Origin: Pelagicoccus sp. SDUM812003
GTDB lineage: Bacteria > Verrucomicrobiota > Verrucomicrobiia > Opitutales > Opitutaceae
DNA: 64,000 nt
Assembly (NCBI RefSeq): GCF_031127815.1
Contig: NZ_JARXHY010000021.1
Location: 1 to 64,000, forward strand
Direction: 5' to 3'
Notes under the pieces: generated by a model
The model's database searches: none
Told to the model about the DNA's origin: nothing
Seen by the model: only the letters and a program-made list of their open reading frames with translations
Position numbers and translations under genes: made by a program
In this document: one piece after another, positions 1 to 11,518 of the stretch
How positions within the stretch are numbered: the stretch's first letter is position 1
Layout of the letters: each line of letters opens with the position of its first letter

Positions 1-1476
<1,476 letters not shown>

Positions 1477-1519
1477 CTCCCCCCTATCCAACCAGCACCC
1501 TATAACCCCACTCGCTAAC

Positions 1520-3964
1520 ATGTCTCACCTACGACTCGTATCCGCTTTTCTATCACTAGCGTCCTGCGCATCCTGCTTCGCCCAAGGCTTCGGCGAATCG
1601 CAACCGATCCACGAATGGCAGTTTCATCTCGGAGACGACGTCAGCGTGGTAAATCGAGAGCTACGGTCCGGAGATGCCGAGTGGCGAGAGGTGGTGGTAC
1701 CTCACGACTGGAGCGTGGAGCATCCGGCCAGCCCTGAGCTGGCCAGCGCCACAGGCTATCTCCCGGGCGGCGTAGGCTGGTACAAGACTGAGCTCGAGAT
1801 CCCCGCCGAGAGCGAAGGCAAGCGTTTCTACCTCTACTTCGAAGGCGTGTACAATCGAAGCGAAGTCTTCGTAAATGGAGCATCGGTCGGGTATCGTCCG
1901 AATGGATACGTCTCCTTCATGTACGACATCACTCAGCATGTAGAAGCAGGCGAGGGCAATCAAGTGGCGGTTCGCGTCGACCACAGCCTCTCCGCCGACT
2001 CCCGCTGGTACACCGGCTCCGGCATCTATCGCCCCGTTCAGCTCGTCACCGCAAATCCGATACACCTCGATCTTTGGGGAGTGAACTACTGGGCGGAATT
2101 CGACGATAGCGGAGACGCCACCTTGTTCGTAGACGCCCAGATTCGCAACCACGACGCCCAGTACTCGAACACTCCCAAGAGCGCGGCGCTCACTCTCGTG
2201 CACAAGCTGAAAGACGCGTCCGGGGCCCTTGTCGACAGCGTGACGGCGGAGCTCGCGACGCAAAACCAGAGCGAGTTGAGCAAGCGGCTTCAGTTCGCCG
2301 TGACGGAGCCTAGACTCTGGAGCCCCCAGAATCCGACGCTCTACGAACTCGAAACGACGCTCTATCAAGGCGACCAGATCGTAGACTCCACCTCCACTCG
2401 CGTCGGCTTCCGTTCACTCACCTTCGATCCCGACCAGGGCTTCGCCCTCAACGGGGAATGGATGAAGATCAAGGGCGTTTGCTTGCATCACGACGCAGGC
2501 ATTCTCGGCGCCGCGGTTCCCAAGATCGTCTGGCGCGAGCGACTGGAAACGCTCAAGGAAATCGGCGTGAACGGCATTCGCATGAGCCACAATCCTCAAG
2601 CCACCGACCTGTACGATCTCTGCGACGAGATGGGATTTTTGGTCATGGATGAAGCCTTCGACGAGTGGGAATACCCGAAGAAGAAATGGATCGAAGGCTG
2701 GAATCTAGGCGAACCCGGCTTCCAAGGCTCGGCCGACTTCTTTCACGAGTGGGGAGAACGCGACCTGGAGGCTGTCGTCAAACGCGACCGCAACCATCCT
2801 TCGGTCATCATGTGGAGCATCGGCAACGAGGTCGACTACCCGAACGATCCCTATAGCCATCCCGTTCTGGACGAGGAAGGCATCGACCAGCAGCATACCT
2901 CCGGCTACCAGAAAGACCAGCCCCCTGCCGAACGACTGGGAGCTATCGCTCACCGACTCGCCGACGTCGTGCGCAAGTTCGACACCTCTCGCCCCGTCAC
3001 CGCAGCCCTCGCAGGACCGGTCATGTCCAACGAAACGACCTATCCCGACGCCTTGGACGTAGTTGGCTACAACTACACGGAGCGACGCTACGATCAGGAC
3101 CACAAGAAGTACCCGAACCGCATCCTCTACGGTAGCGAAACGCGACACGATCTCGACGCTTGGAAAGCCGTTTCCGAAAACGACTTCATCTTCGCTCAAT
3201 TCATCTGGACGGGCTTCGACTACCTCGGCGAAGCGGGAGCTTGGCCCTCACGCGGCTTCACCTCAGGGTTGGTCGATCTGGCCAACAACATCAAGCCGCG
3301 CGGCTATTTCCGCAAGGCGCTCTGGTCGGACCAACCCGTCGCCTATCTCGGAACGTATTTGAGCCGCGACGACAGGCCTGCCTGGCGCACGGTCTACGGA
3401 ACGCAGTCGTGGGACTACGAAAACGGGCAGCAAGTCACCGTGGTCTGCTACACAAACGGCGACGCCGCGCAGCTTCGCTTGAACGGAAAGAAGATAGGCA
3501 AGCGCAAGCAATACGATCCCGACACCGCGACCATCCAGTGGGAAATACCCTTCGAGGCTGGCGAGCTGGAAGTGACGGTCTTCCGAGATGGCAAGCCCAT
3601 CGCGTCCGATACCATCTGGACGGACGGCGAGCCGAGCTCCCTGCGCGCCGAGCCGGTGGAAACGACCTTGAGCGCCAAATACGACGTCGTCCCGATCGAG
3701 GTGACGGTCATCGACGCCCAAAATCGCTTGGTCTACGGATCCGATCATGAAATCACCTGCACCGTGACCGGGCCCGGCCAGTTGCTGGGTCTCGAAAACG
3801 CCTCCCGCGACGCCTCCGAAAACCATCTCGACAACGTCGCACCCGTCAATCACGGCAAGCTCGTGGCTTACGTCAGGTCCACCGCCGACTCAGGAGTGGT
3901 TGAGGTCGAATTCACCGCCGAAGGCCTCAAGCCCGCTTCGGTCCGACTGCCCATCGCGCCCTAA
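1520..3964 (+). CDS. Secreted GH2 glycosidase, beta-galactosidase-like
   Basis: An 814-residue glycoside hydrolase family 2 enzyme with a signal peptide (cleavage expected after residue 22, ...ASCFAQ), so it acts in the periplasm or outside. The order is sugar-binding domain, immunoglobulin-like domain, TIM barrel and C-terminal beta domains. The barrel shows KGVCLHHDAG and RMSHNP; the acid/base is probably Glu437 in SIGNEVDYP and the nucleophile Glu540 in YGSETRHD. The C-terminal region resembles the extra domain (DUF4982-like) of many Bacteroidota and Verrucomicrobiota GH2 enzymes. It is not a copy of the upstream LacZ: it is shorter and exported. Specificity could be beta-galactosidase, beta-mannosidase or beta-glucuronidase; galactosidase is favoured by similarity of the barrel and by the neighbour. 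Confidence 0.92.
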   Translation: MSHLRLVSAFLSLASCASCFAQGFGESQPIHEWQFHLGDDVSVVNRELRSGDAEWREVVVPHDWSVEHPASPELASATGYLPGGVGWYKTELEIPAESEGKRFYLYFEGVYNRSEVFVNGASVGYRPNGYVSFMYDITQHVEAGEGNQVAVRVDHSLSADSRWYTGSGIYRPVQLVTANPIHLDLWGVNYWAEFDDSGDATLFVDAQIRNHDAQYSNTPKSAALTLVHKLKDASGALVDSVTAELATQNQSELSKRLQFAVTEPRLWSPQNPTLYELETTLYQGDQIVDSTSTRVGFRSLTFDPDQGFALNGEWMKIKGVCLHHDAGILGAAVPKIVWRERLETLKEIGVNGIRMSHNPQATDLYDLCDEMGFLVMDEAFDEWEYPKKKWIEGWNLGEPGFQGSADFFHEWGERDLEAVVKRDRNHPSVIMWSIGNEVDYPNDPYSHPVLDEEGIDQQHTSGYQKDQPPAERLGAIAHRLADVVRKFDTSRPVTAALAGPVMSNETTYPDALDVVGYNYTERRYDQDHKKYPNRILYGSETRHDLDAWKAVSENDFIFAQFIWTGFDYLGEAGAWPSRGFTSGLVDLANNIKPRGYFRKALWSDQPVAYLGTYLSRDDRPAWRTVYGTQSWDYENGQQVTVVCYTNGDAAQLRLNGKKIGKRKQYDPDTATIQWEIPFEAGELEVTVFRDGKPIASDTIWTDGEPSSLRAEPVETTLSAKYDVVPIEVTVIDAQNRLVYGSDHEITCTVTGPGQLLGLENASRDASENHLDNVAPVNHGKLVAYVRSTADSGVVEVEFTAEGLKPASVRLPIAP

Positions 3965-4007
3965 GCGTGCAGCAATAGCGGTGGCAGGCGACCCACGCCT
4001 GGTCCGC

Positions 4008-4682
4008 TCAGTCTAGGTGCACGATGCCATGGCGAATCCCTGCTATGGCTGCTTCGGTCCGGTCCCGCACGCCGAGCTTCGAATACAGGGTCTTCATGTG
4101 CGACTTCACCGTCTCGTCTGAAATGCACAGAGACCGAGCGATTTCCTTGTTGCTTCGTCCTCGGATCAGGGACTCGAGGACCTCCCTTTCCCGTTCTGTG
4201 AGCGGCTGCCTTTCGGAGCGTCGCGCCAAACGCTCCGCGACCTGGCGAGGCAGGATCGCCCCTCCCTCGAACACCTCCCGGATAGTGCCGGCGATTTGTT
4301 CGACCGACATGTCCTTGAGCAGGTAGGACTTCGCCCCTGACTGGATCGCTCGATGAATCTCTTCGTCCCAGTCATAGGTCGAGAGCACGATGATCTTTGC
4401 TGCGGGATCCTTGCGGCAGATCGAGAGGATGGCCTCCACTCCGCCCATGCCATGCATGCGCAAGTCCATCAAAACCACATCAGGCGATACGTCTTCGTAG
4501 ACTTCGATCGCCTCTTCGCCATCCGATGCTTCCGCGATAACCTCCATGTTCGGCTGGCTATCGACCAGAGCGATGATTCCCATCCGCATGGAGGGGTGGT
4601 CATCAACTACGAGGAGACGGATGCGGTCCCGCGCCTGCGCCACGTACGATTCGGTCGCCCGATTGCCTAGATCTTGTTTCAT
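4008..4682 (-). CDS. LuxR/NarL-family response regulator
   Basis: A 224-residue two-component response regulator. The receiver domain (residues about 21-140) carries the acidic pair VVDDHP, the phospho-acceptor Asp73 in VVLMDLRM and the conserved lysine in YLLKDM. The C-terminal LuxR-type helix-turn-helix shows LTEREREVLESL and SNKEIARSLCISDETVKSH. I start it at ATG 4682; the longer frame begins at a TTG at 4727 and adds residues not typical of the family. The gene is divergent from a histidine kinase starting near 4866. A second, very similar regulator lies downstream of that kinase at 7029, so both are plausible partners of it. The target genes are not evident; the GH2 genes and the TonB receptor flank the unit. 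Confidence 0.93.
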   Translation of the reverse strand: MKQDLGNRATESYVAQARDRIRLLVVDDHPSMRMGIIALVDSQPNMEVIAEASDGEEAIEVYEDVSPDVVLMDLRMHGMGGVEAILSICRKDPAAKIIVLSTYDWDEEIHRAIQSGAKSYLLKDMSVEQIAGTIREVFEGGAILPRQVAERLARRSERQPLTEREREVLESLIRGRSNKEIARSLCISDETVKSHMKTLYSKLGVRDRTEAAIAGIRHGIVHLD

Positions 4683-4865
4683 GGGGTTCAGGTGTGGTGG
4701 CCATTCGCTGATACGATTCGCCGACAATCATCCTATCAAAAAACGGGCTTTCATTTCTTCACTCGATTAGGGGAAAGCGCCGTTTTCCCAAAGCAATACC
4801 TGACTTTCCGAAGGCAATTCAGCTTGCCGAGGGCTCGGCATTTCGGCGATTCTATTTACAGAACT

Positions 4866-7010
4866 GTGCGCTCGAACTCCCCCAACCGCCCCCTCGTCTT
4901 GCCTGCAAGCGGCCTCTTCGCCATCCTTCTCGGACTGCTGGCGCTGACGGCGCCTGCGCAAGCTCCAGCCAAAGAAGCCGAGTCGCGCCGCGTTCTCACC
5001 ACAGCGGCTGAGGTGCGAGCCCTCACCCCCGAAGAGGCTGACCAGGGAATACCCATTCGACTCCGCGGCTGCTTCATGACGAGGGAGCTCAGTTCATTCG
5101 CCATGATCGATGAGACCGATGGCATCTTTCTCTTCACCGAAGCAGACTTCGTCATCGATTTTCAACCCAAAGACCTAGTCGAAGTTGAGGGAGTCACGCT
5201 CGCGGGAGACTACGCTCCCTGCGGCGTCGCCCACTCGGTGCGGCGTATTGGCTACACGGATATGCCAGAGCCTCGCCCCGCCACGATCGCCGAGCTGCAT
5301 ACCGGTCAGCTGGACGCCGCTTGGGTGGAAGTCACTGGAATCGTTCGAAGCATCGAGCACTTGCCGGACACCGTCCCAGAGGACCCCTATGCAGCGGCCG
5401 ACCCATCCTTGGTCACGGAACCGCACGACTATACCTTGTTGAAACTGGCCGACGGCCATTCCGAGGTCGCTGTCGAGCTGCAGGAAGTCTTGGACCCCAA
5501 AAAATACCTCGACGCCAAGATCCGACTGCGAGGCATCAATTTCTACTTGCAGAACGACAACCGGCAGGCCGTTCGCCCAATCCTCCACTCCACAAACGGA
5601 ATCGTGCCGGAAATCATCCAACCGCCGCTAACCACGGATTTCAGCGGCCCGCCCCGCCCCGTATCCAGCCTAATCACCTTCGACCCGACAGGCGGACACC
5701 CCGGGCACCGCGTGCACGTGCGCGGGGTCGTCACCCACCATCGCCCCGGGCAAGCCCTTTGGATACGCGACGAAACCCACAGCCTGCAAATCCACACCAC
5801 GCAAGCGGACCATCTCGTGCCAGGAGACATCGTCGACGCCCTCGGCTTTCCGGAAATGGGCACCTACAGTCCGGTCCTTCAGGACGCCGTGTTCCGCAGG
5901 AGCGACTCGCAATCCAGTCCAGATCCGGTGCGGCTTGACGATATCGAGATGATCACGCAGCACGACTCCAACCTCGTGCTGGTGGAGGCCCGGCTGGTGG
6001 AGGTCCAGCGCTATCCAGAGAGCGTAGAGCTGACGCTACAAGGCCTAGGCACCACAATCAGCGCCTCGCTCCCGACCGGATCCGAGACCACCGACCTTCC
6101 CAACTGGGAAGCGGGCAGCACCGTTTCCGTATCAGGCATCGCCTCGGTGGGCGTAGAAGACACCATCCCCAGAAACGGTCGCTGGACGCCCCAGTCCCTT
6201 CATATCCTTCTGAGGTCTCCCGGGGACCTCGCGGTGATCGTGCCGGCGCCTTGGTGGACCTCGAAACGCATCTCCTACGCCCTCGCGTTGGTGCTGACGC
6301 TCGCGGTGATCACGATCGCTATCGTAGTGCTTTTGTCACGACGACGCATCCACGAGCAGAAACAGCAGCGAAGCATGGCTGAGTCCGAGTTCTCCGCCAT
6401 TCTCAACGAACGAAATCGGGTGGCCCGCGAGATTCACGACACACTGGCTCAAAGCATCGGAGCCATATCCGTGCAGCTGGAGCTGGTCCGGACCGATGCC
6501 AGCAACTTGAGCGATGGGACGCTGAAGCACGTGAAAACGGCCCACATGCTGGCCCGAAACGCCCTCACCGACGCTCGTGATTCGATTTGGAACATGCGCT
6601 CGCAGGTACTCGAGAAACACGATTTGGGCGAAGCCCTGAAACGAATCGTGAAACAGCTGACCGATGGCACCGAGATCGTGGCTTCCGCGCAGGTCGAAGG
6701 TCAACGCAGGCGTCTGCCGCCGATAGTCGAAAACAACCTGCTTCGAATCGGACAAGAGGCGGTCACCAACGCCTGCAAGCACGCCAATCCCCACCGTATC
6801 GACGTCACCATCACCTACCACAAGCGACGCGTCGAACTGGAGGTCTCAGACGATGGCAACGGATTCGATCCGGACGCAGTCTCCCGCGATGAAAACCGAA
6901 GCTTCGGACTCGTCGGCATGCGAGAGCGCATCGAACTGATCGGCGGCAACATCGAATTTCGAAGCGCCATCGGGAAAGGGACCCGCATCTGGGTCGAGGC
7001 GAACGACTAA
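4866..7010 (+). CDS. Membrane sensor histidine kinase, NarL/DegS type
   Basis: Sensor kinase of the HisKA_3 class. From GTG 4866 the protein has 714 residues and begins with a signal peptide (LFAILLGLLALTAPAQA). About 430 residues of beta-rich extracytoplasmic region follow; I do not recognise a named sensor fold, though repeated OB-like segments are possible. One membrane helix lies near residues 469-490. The dimerisation helix has the phospho-acceptor His524 in EIHDTLAQ. The ATPase domain shows LLRIGQEAVTNACKHA, DDGNGFD and FGLVGMRERI. The open frame extends up to a TTG at 4674, but that would overlap the divergent regulator and bury the signal peptide. It is followed 18 bases later by a response regulator, its likely partner. 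Confidence 0.93.
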   Translation: MRSNSPNRPLVLPASGLFAILLGLLALTAPAQAPAKEAESRRVLTTAAEVRALTPEEADQGIPIRLRGCFMTRELSSFAMIDETDGIFLFTEADFVIDFQPKDLVEVEGVTLAGDYAPCGVAHSVRRIGYTDMPEPRPATIAELHTGQLDAAWVEVTGIVRSIEHLPDTVPEDPYAAADPSLVTEPHDYTLLKLADGHSEVAVELQEVLDPKKYLDAKIRLRGINFYLQNDNRQAVRPILHSTNGIVPEIIQPPLTTDFSGPPRPVSSLITFDPTGGHPGHRVHVRGVVTHHRPGQALWIRDETHSLQIHTTQADHLVPGDIVDALGFPEMGTYSPVLQDAVFRRSDSQSSPDPVRLDDIEMITQHDSNLVLVEARLVEVQRYPESVELTLQGLGTTISASLPTGSETTDLPNWEAGSTVSVSGIASVGVEDTIPRNGRWTPQSLHILLRSPGDLAVIVPAPWWTSKRISYALALVLTLAVITIAIVVLLSRRRIHEQKQQRSMAESEFSAILNERNRVAREIHDTLAQSIGAISVQLELVRTDASNLSDGTLKHVKTAHMLARNALTDARDSIWNMRSQVLEKHDLGEALKRIVKQLTDGTEIVASAQVEGQRRRLPPIVENNLLRIGQEAVTNACKHANPHRIDVTITYHKRRVELEVSDDGNGFDPDAVSRDENRSFGLVGMRERIELIGGNIEFRSAIGKGTRIWVEAND

Positions 7011-7028
7011 CACCACAGAACGCTCATC

Positions 7029-7673
7029 ATGACAAACGGAGAAGCCAAAGCCCCCATTCGCGTGCTCATCGCAGACGATCATCCATCCATGCGGATGGGC
7101 TTGATCGCTCTGATCAACAGCCAAGCTGGCATGGAAGTGATCGCCGAAGCCTCCGATGGCGAAGAGGCGCTAGAAGTCTACAAGGACACGAAGCCCGACG
7201 TCACCCTGATGGACCTGCGCATGCCGGGCATGGGCGGAGCGGAGGCCATCCTGGCCATACGAAAATGCGACCCCTCCGCAAAGATCATCGTGCTCTCCAC
7301 CTACGATTGGGACGAAGACATTCACCGAGCCCTGCAGTCCGGGGCGGCGTCCTACCTGCTCAAGGACATGCCGATCGAGGACATCGCCGAAACGGTGAAA
7401 CGCGTGAACGAAGGCGAAGCGTCGCTGCCCAAGTCAGTGGCGAAGCGGTTGGCGGAACGCTCGCATCGAGAACAGCTCACCGAGCGGGAGCGGGACGTGC
7501 TCGAAGCGCTCACCAAGGGTCGCAGCAACAAGGAGATCGCGGCCAGTCTTTCCATCTCCGAAGAAACCGTGAAGTCGCACCTGAAAACCTTGTTTCAAAA
7601 GCTAAAGGTACGCGACCGGACCGAGGCCGCCATCGAGGCCATCCGGCACGGCATCGTGCATCTCGACGAGTAA
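7029..7673 (+). CDS. LuxR/NarL-family response regulator, paired with kinase
   Basis: A 214-residue response regulator directly downstream of the sensor kinase (18-base gap), hence its expected cognate partner. The receiver has IADDHPSMRMG, phospho-acceptor Asp62 in VTLMDLRM and lysine in YLLKDM. The DNA-binding domain has LTERERDVLEAL and SNKEIAASLSISEETVKSH. By eye it matches the regulator at 4008-4682 over the whole length at well over half of positions, including ASDGEEA, KIIVLSTYDWDE and VRDRTEAAI, so the two are paralogues from a local duplication. They differ most in the linker between domains. A hairpin at 7740-7771 probably ends this transcript. Confidence 0.95.
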   Translation: MTNGEAKAPIRVLIADDHPSMRMGLIALINSQAGMEVIAEASDGEEALEVYKDTKPDVTLMDLRMPGMGGAEAILAIRKCDPSAKIIVLSTYDWDEDIHRALQSGAASYLLKDMPIEDIAETVKRVNEGEASLPKSVAKRLAERSHREQLTERERDVLEALTKGRSNKEIAASLSISEETVKSHLKTLFQKLKVRDRTEAAIEAIRHGIVHLDE

Positions 7674-7739
7674 TCCTTCCAACGAGGAAGTTGGCGCGAC
7701 CAGCTCCGCAAGGATCGCAAAAGGAGGATCGCGAAGCGA

Positions 7740-7771
7740 AAAGAGGCCCCTTCAAGCGAAGGGACCCCTTT
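7740..7771. terminator. Bidirectional terminator-like hairpin
   Basis: The inner stem CCCTTC (7748-7753) pairs with GAAGGG (7758-7763) around the loop AAGC. It is extended by AAAGAGG (7740-7746) against CCCCTTT (7765-7771) with a mismatch. It lies between the convergent response regulator (ends 7673) and the TonB receptor (ends 7799). The minus-strand side runs into TTTT, the plus side into GAATTTT. Confidence 0.6.
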
Positions 7772-7798
7772 GAATTTTAACCTAACTAGATTTCCTCC

Positions 7799-10700
7799 TT
7801 AGAAACTAAAGGTATTCGAAAGAGTCCATGTAGTTTCAGCAGGGATACGCACTTGGGCGATCGATCCATCCGGATTCGCTAGAATCGGGATCATGTCGTC
7901 ATCCGCGAAGAGGTTTCTGGCATTGAGCTGCACGCGGTACTCGATCTTGTCGTTGATCGGCCGTTGGTAGCCGATCCACATGTCGAAGTTCTCCTCCGAC
8001 GGACCGTAGATCGGGCGTTCCACGTCCGTCACCCAAATGCCGGCTTCTTCGTTGTATTTGGGATAGTAGCCGACCGCGGACTTATCCTGCCAACGGACCG
8101 CTCCACCCACGTTGAAGCCCTTGAAGGGGCCGTCATCGGCGAACTGGTAGTTGGTGATGAAGTTGAAGCGCCATTTGCGCAGCTCGTTCACGCCCTGTCC
8201 TTCACCCGCCTTGAAGTTGTGGTAGGGAGCGTAGACAGCGTTCATCATGCGGCCTCCGGTCGTCTCTCCGTAGCTGGAATAGCCTTCTTCGCCGTACCAG
8301 TGCCGAACGTCAGCGTAGCCGTCGATGGTCCAGTAGTTCAGCTCGTCGACCTCCTCTTGGGTGTTGTTGAAACCGTCGAACCAAATCGGGGCCATGGCTT
8401 CGATGAACTCCGGCCAGTCCGGCAGGATGTTGGTGCGAGTCGCCTCGTTCTTCGAAGCGTTGAAGCTCATGCGCCAGCGATCGGTCGGGTTGGCGGTGAT
8501 TTCGAATTCGACCCCCTTCGATACCAGATCGTTGGTCAGCTTCTGACCACCCGGGGCGGCTGACTCCCAGAGGTAGTAGTCTTCGCCGATCCAGCGGAAG
8601 TTCTTGAAGTCGACCCACTCCTGATCGAGCGGACGGAACCACTCGGCATCGGTGCGGGCTTCGAACCAGGCTCGGCGGTACTCCTTTTCCTCGGCCGTAA
8701 GCGGTGGGCCCAGATACGGCAAGCCTGAGTCAGGATTGATGTCGCCCTGAGCGACGTAGTTCGGCGAGCCTTCTACCGCGGATTGGCGGATGCGAAGCGG
8801 CTGGTTGACCAATGTCGAAAGCTGGCTCTCCCAATCAGCGGGAATCGGTTGATTCATCACGGCCGTGTCATAGCTGCCTTCTCCGAAGAACCACTTGTTG
8901 ACCAGCCACTCGGGAACGGGCTGCTGGTAGCGATCGCCAGAATTCGCCCCCCAAATCTCCATGGCGAGACCGTCGACGTGGCGAATAATGCCTCCGGCGG
9001 ACCAACCGATCATACCCGGATCGCTCAGCGTGGTGTTCTGCTGAGTGGTCTCGTACCAAGTGGTGCGAAGCTCGAGCTTGTTATCGAAGAGGGCCAAACG
9101 GAAGCCATAGTCCTCTGTGGTGCCCGAGGGAGACGCTAGATCGTTGCCATAGTTGTCGATGCCCACGTCAGCCGGACGGAAGCTGCTGGAGTCGTTGTAG
9201 AAAACGCTCAGCTCCGTGCCGCCGGGCAAATCGCTGCCGAACAGGTCAAGCAGCTGATTGACATGCACCACCACGCCCCAGCTTTCGCGCGAGGCCTTGG
9301 CGTAGATGGGTTCTCTACCCTCGTAGGTCCATTCAGGATCGAAGGGCAAAACGTAGTTGTAGGTGGCATCGCGCGGGGGGCCTTCCTTGTCCCAGCGCTC
9401 GTACTCGTCTTCACGCCAACCGAAGAGAGGGATGATGGCGTCGTTGAGCAGACGGCCTTGCCATACGAAGGCGAGCGACTCGGTGGTGTCGTAGCCCTGC
9501 CAGGCGCCGTTGTAGAGAGGCGTCTTGTCGTCAGTGTAACTGAGAATCTGCGATGTTCCGGTCACCCATTCGCGACTGTCGGAATAGTCGAAAGTCAGCA
9601 CGTGGTTGCTGGAACCCGGCGTATGCACGGCATTGAGTCCTGGCACTGCCGAAGCCGGAATCGCATCCATGCTCGCGTAGTTGCTCAAGTTCTCTCCGAT
9701 ATAGTGGATCCCCCAGGTGCCTCCGTAGGTCAAGCTGTTGTTGTAGCGTTGGTTAAACGTCTCGGCATCCCAGACGAACGGATTGAAGTTGGCCCCGAAG
9801 TTGGTCTTCTTCTCGTCGGTGTAGACAGCGGTGAACGTCTGCTCGCCGAAGAGCTTACCTAGGAAGTCGTTGCTGAAGGCCTCGCCTGGACGGAACCGGT
9901 AGAAGGCGGTGGTACGGAAGGAATCCACGGTATCCCTGGAGTCGTTTCCGCTATTGCCCCCGAGAACGAACGGACGCCCCGCGTCCGGATTGTTGTAACC
10001 CGCGCGCAGGTTGGCGTTCACGTCGATGGAGACGGAGTTCGTATCAATAAAATTGGTACGCCCATGCTCGTAGGTCTCATCGTAGTATCCAACATTGAAA
10101 CCCAGATCCCCGTTGAGGAAGGTCTGAGAGAACGCCAGCTCCAAGGATTCGAAGTCGTTGTACTCGCTCTTGTTAGGGCCTTGAATGGTCTGGTCGATCA
10201 TGGCCAGAGGTCCTGACAGGAGGTTCTGAGTCGGCCAAAGCGAGCCAAAGCCTTCGAAGGACTGACCGGTCTCGCTTTGATACTGGCTGATGAGCGGAGC
10301 GATCACCGGATTGTTCGCGTAGTAGGAAACCTGATCCTTGTCGTTGGACCAGTTTCGAGCTGCGAGACCGCTGAGGCCACCCCAGGGGCTGCCGTCGCGT
10401 TGGCGGTAGGCGTCCAGCTGGCCGTTGCCCACGACCCCGGAGTTCGGGTCCTGATAGATCGTAGCGGGCCAGCCATTCCACCAGGACCCCGCTGGAGCGC
10501 CGGTGAAAAAGGTGGCGATATCGTCACGGCGAGTATACGGATTCTCGGGGTCGCCCGTTGGCTCTTGCGGAACGCCATTGGAACCGATCGGAGTATGCGT
10601 GTACAGCTGCTCAGCTCTCCACCAATTGGAAGCGAAGTCAGCAGCCGTGGTCGCCACCGGACGGTTGGAATCGATCTCGCCGTACTCCGCTCTCACGTCG

Positions 10701-11518
10701 AACTGCATGAAGACGCCGTCTCCCATCTTGGGCTGCCAGCGGAGAGCGCCGTAGTAGCGTCGATCGTCGCTGAAGGTATGCTTCTGACGGTATTCTGACT
10801 CGTCGTTCATCGCGATGAAACGGACCGCCAGCACATCGTCGATGATGGGCGTGCTGACATCGATCACCTCGCGGTGCGAGCCGTAGCTGTCGAAACCGAT
10901 CTCGAATGCTCCCCCCGAGTCGTTCATGTACGGGTCCTTCAAGGCTCCATTGATGATGCCCGCCGGACTTCCCAGTCCGAACAGGATCGAGTTGGAGCCA
11001 CGCTGAATATCCACCCGAGAAGTGTTGTAGGAATTGGTGGGGATGTTCGAGGTGAAGTAGTTGCGCGTGATGTCCGCCTGATTGAGGCCACGCAGGCGGG
11101 TGCCTCGCTGTGGGTTGACGAGCATCTCGTTGCGATAGCCGCCATCGTCAGCATTCGTGCCGTAGTAGTTGCCGCCGATACCCGCCACTTCGGAATTGGT
11201 GGTGTAAACCAATATGTCCTTAAGATCGGTCGATGCCGTGTCGTCCAGGAACTCCTCGGTCACGACCGAGATAGCCGACGCCACGTCCTTCAACTGGGTC
11301 TTGAGACGAGAGCCCGCGAGCGAAGAGGTCGCACGGTAGCCTTGGTTCTCGTCAGAACTCACTTCGAAGGGAGAAAGCTCGAAAACCTCCTCTCCATCTT
11401 CGGTGTCGGACACCTGGGCAAGCGCGATTGGCGAGAACCACGCCGCAAGTCCGGCCAAGGCAAGCAGTTCCGCCTTGGCAAGAGCCCTAGGGCTCCTTTG
11501 ATCAGTTTTCATAGTCAT
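7799..11518 (-). CDS. TonB-dependent outer-membrane receptor, Opitutales type
   Basis: Large TonB-dependent receptor of 1239 residues from ATG 11518 (a second ATG lies at 11512). The frame is open further upstream to 11704, but the signal peptide (LALAGLAAWFSPIALAQ) fits the start at 11518 or 11512. After the signal come an acidic stretch and a TonB-box-like segment (EVFELSPFEVSSDENQGY), then a plug with LKDVASAISVVTEEFLDD and a long barrel ending in an aromatic residue (LSNTFSF), as usual for outer-membrane porins. I see no N-terminal carboxypeptidase-like domain. Receptors of this build are numerous in Opitutales and usually take up oligosaccharides or other large nutrients. The ligand cannot be read from the sequence; the nearby two-component system and GH2 genes make a sugar plausible. 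Confidence 0.93.
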   Translation of the reverse strand: MTMKTDQRSPRALAKAELLALAGLAAWFSPIALAQVSDTEDGEEVFELSPFEVSSDENQGYRATSSLAGSRLKTQLKDVASAISVVTEEFLDDTASTDLKDILVYTTNSEVAGIGGNYYGTNADDGGYRNEMLVNPQRGTRLRGLNQADITRNYFTSNIPTNSYNTSRVDIQRGSNSILFGLGSPAGIINGALKDPYMNDSGGAFEIGFDSYGSHREVIDVSTPIIDDVLAVRFIAMNDESEYRQKHTFSDDRRYYGALRWQPKMGDGVFMQFDVRAEYGEIDSNRPVATTAADFASNWWRAEQLYTHTPIGSNGVPQEPTGDPENPYTRRDDIATFFTGAPAGSWWNGWPATIYQDPNSGVVGNGQLDAYRQRDGSPWGGLSGLAARNWSNDKDQVSYYANNPVIAPLISQYQSETGQSFEGFGSLWPTQNLLSGPLAMIDQTIQGPNKSEYNDFESLELAFSQTFLNGDLGFNVGYYDETYEHGRTNFIDTNSVSIDVNANLRAGYNNPDAGRPFVLGGNSGNDSRDTVDSFRTTAFYRFRPGEAFSNDFLGKLFGEQTFTAVYTDEKKTNFGANFNPFVWDAETFNQRYNNSLTYGGTWGIHYIGENLSNYASMDAIPASAVPGLNAVHTPGSSNHVLTFDYSDSREWVTGTSQILSYTDDKTPLYNGAWQGYDTTESLAFVWQGRLLNDAIIPLFGWREDEYERWDKEGPPRDATYNYVLPFDPEWTYEGREPIYAKASRESWGVVVHVNQLLDLFGSDLPGGTELSVFYNDSSSFRPADVGIDNYGNDLASPSGTTEDYGFRLALFDNKLELRTTWYETTQQNTTLSDPGMIGWSAGGIIRHVDGLAMEIWGANSGDRYQQPVPEWLVNKWFFGEGSYDTAVMNQPIPADWESQLSTLVNQPLRIRQSAVEGSPNYVAQGDINPDSGLPYLGPPLTAEEKEYRRAWFEARTDAEWFRPLDQEWVDFKNFRWIGEDYYLWESAAPGGQKLTNDLVSKGVEFEITANPTDRWRMSFNASKNEATRTNILPDWPEFIEAMAPIWFDGFNNTQEEVDELNYWTIDGYADVRHWYGEEGYSSYGETTGGRMMNAVYAPYHNFKAGEGQGVNELRKWRFNFITNYQFADDGPFKGFNVGGAVRWQDKSAVGYYPKYNEEAGIWVTDVERPIYGPSEENFDMWIGYQRPINDKIEYRVQLNARNLFADDDMIPILANPDGSIAQVRIPAETTWTLSNTFSF

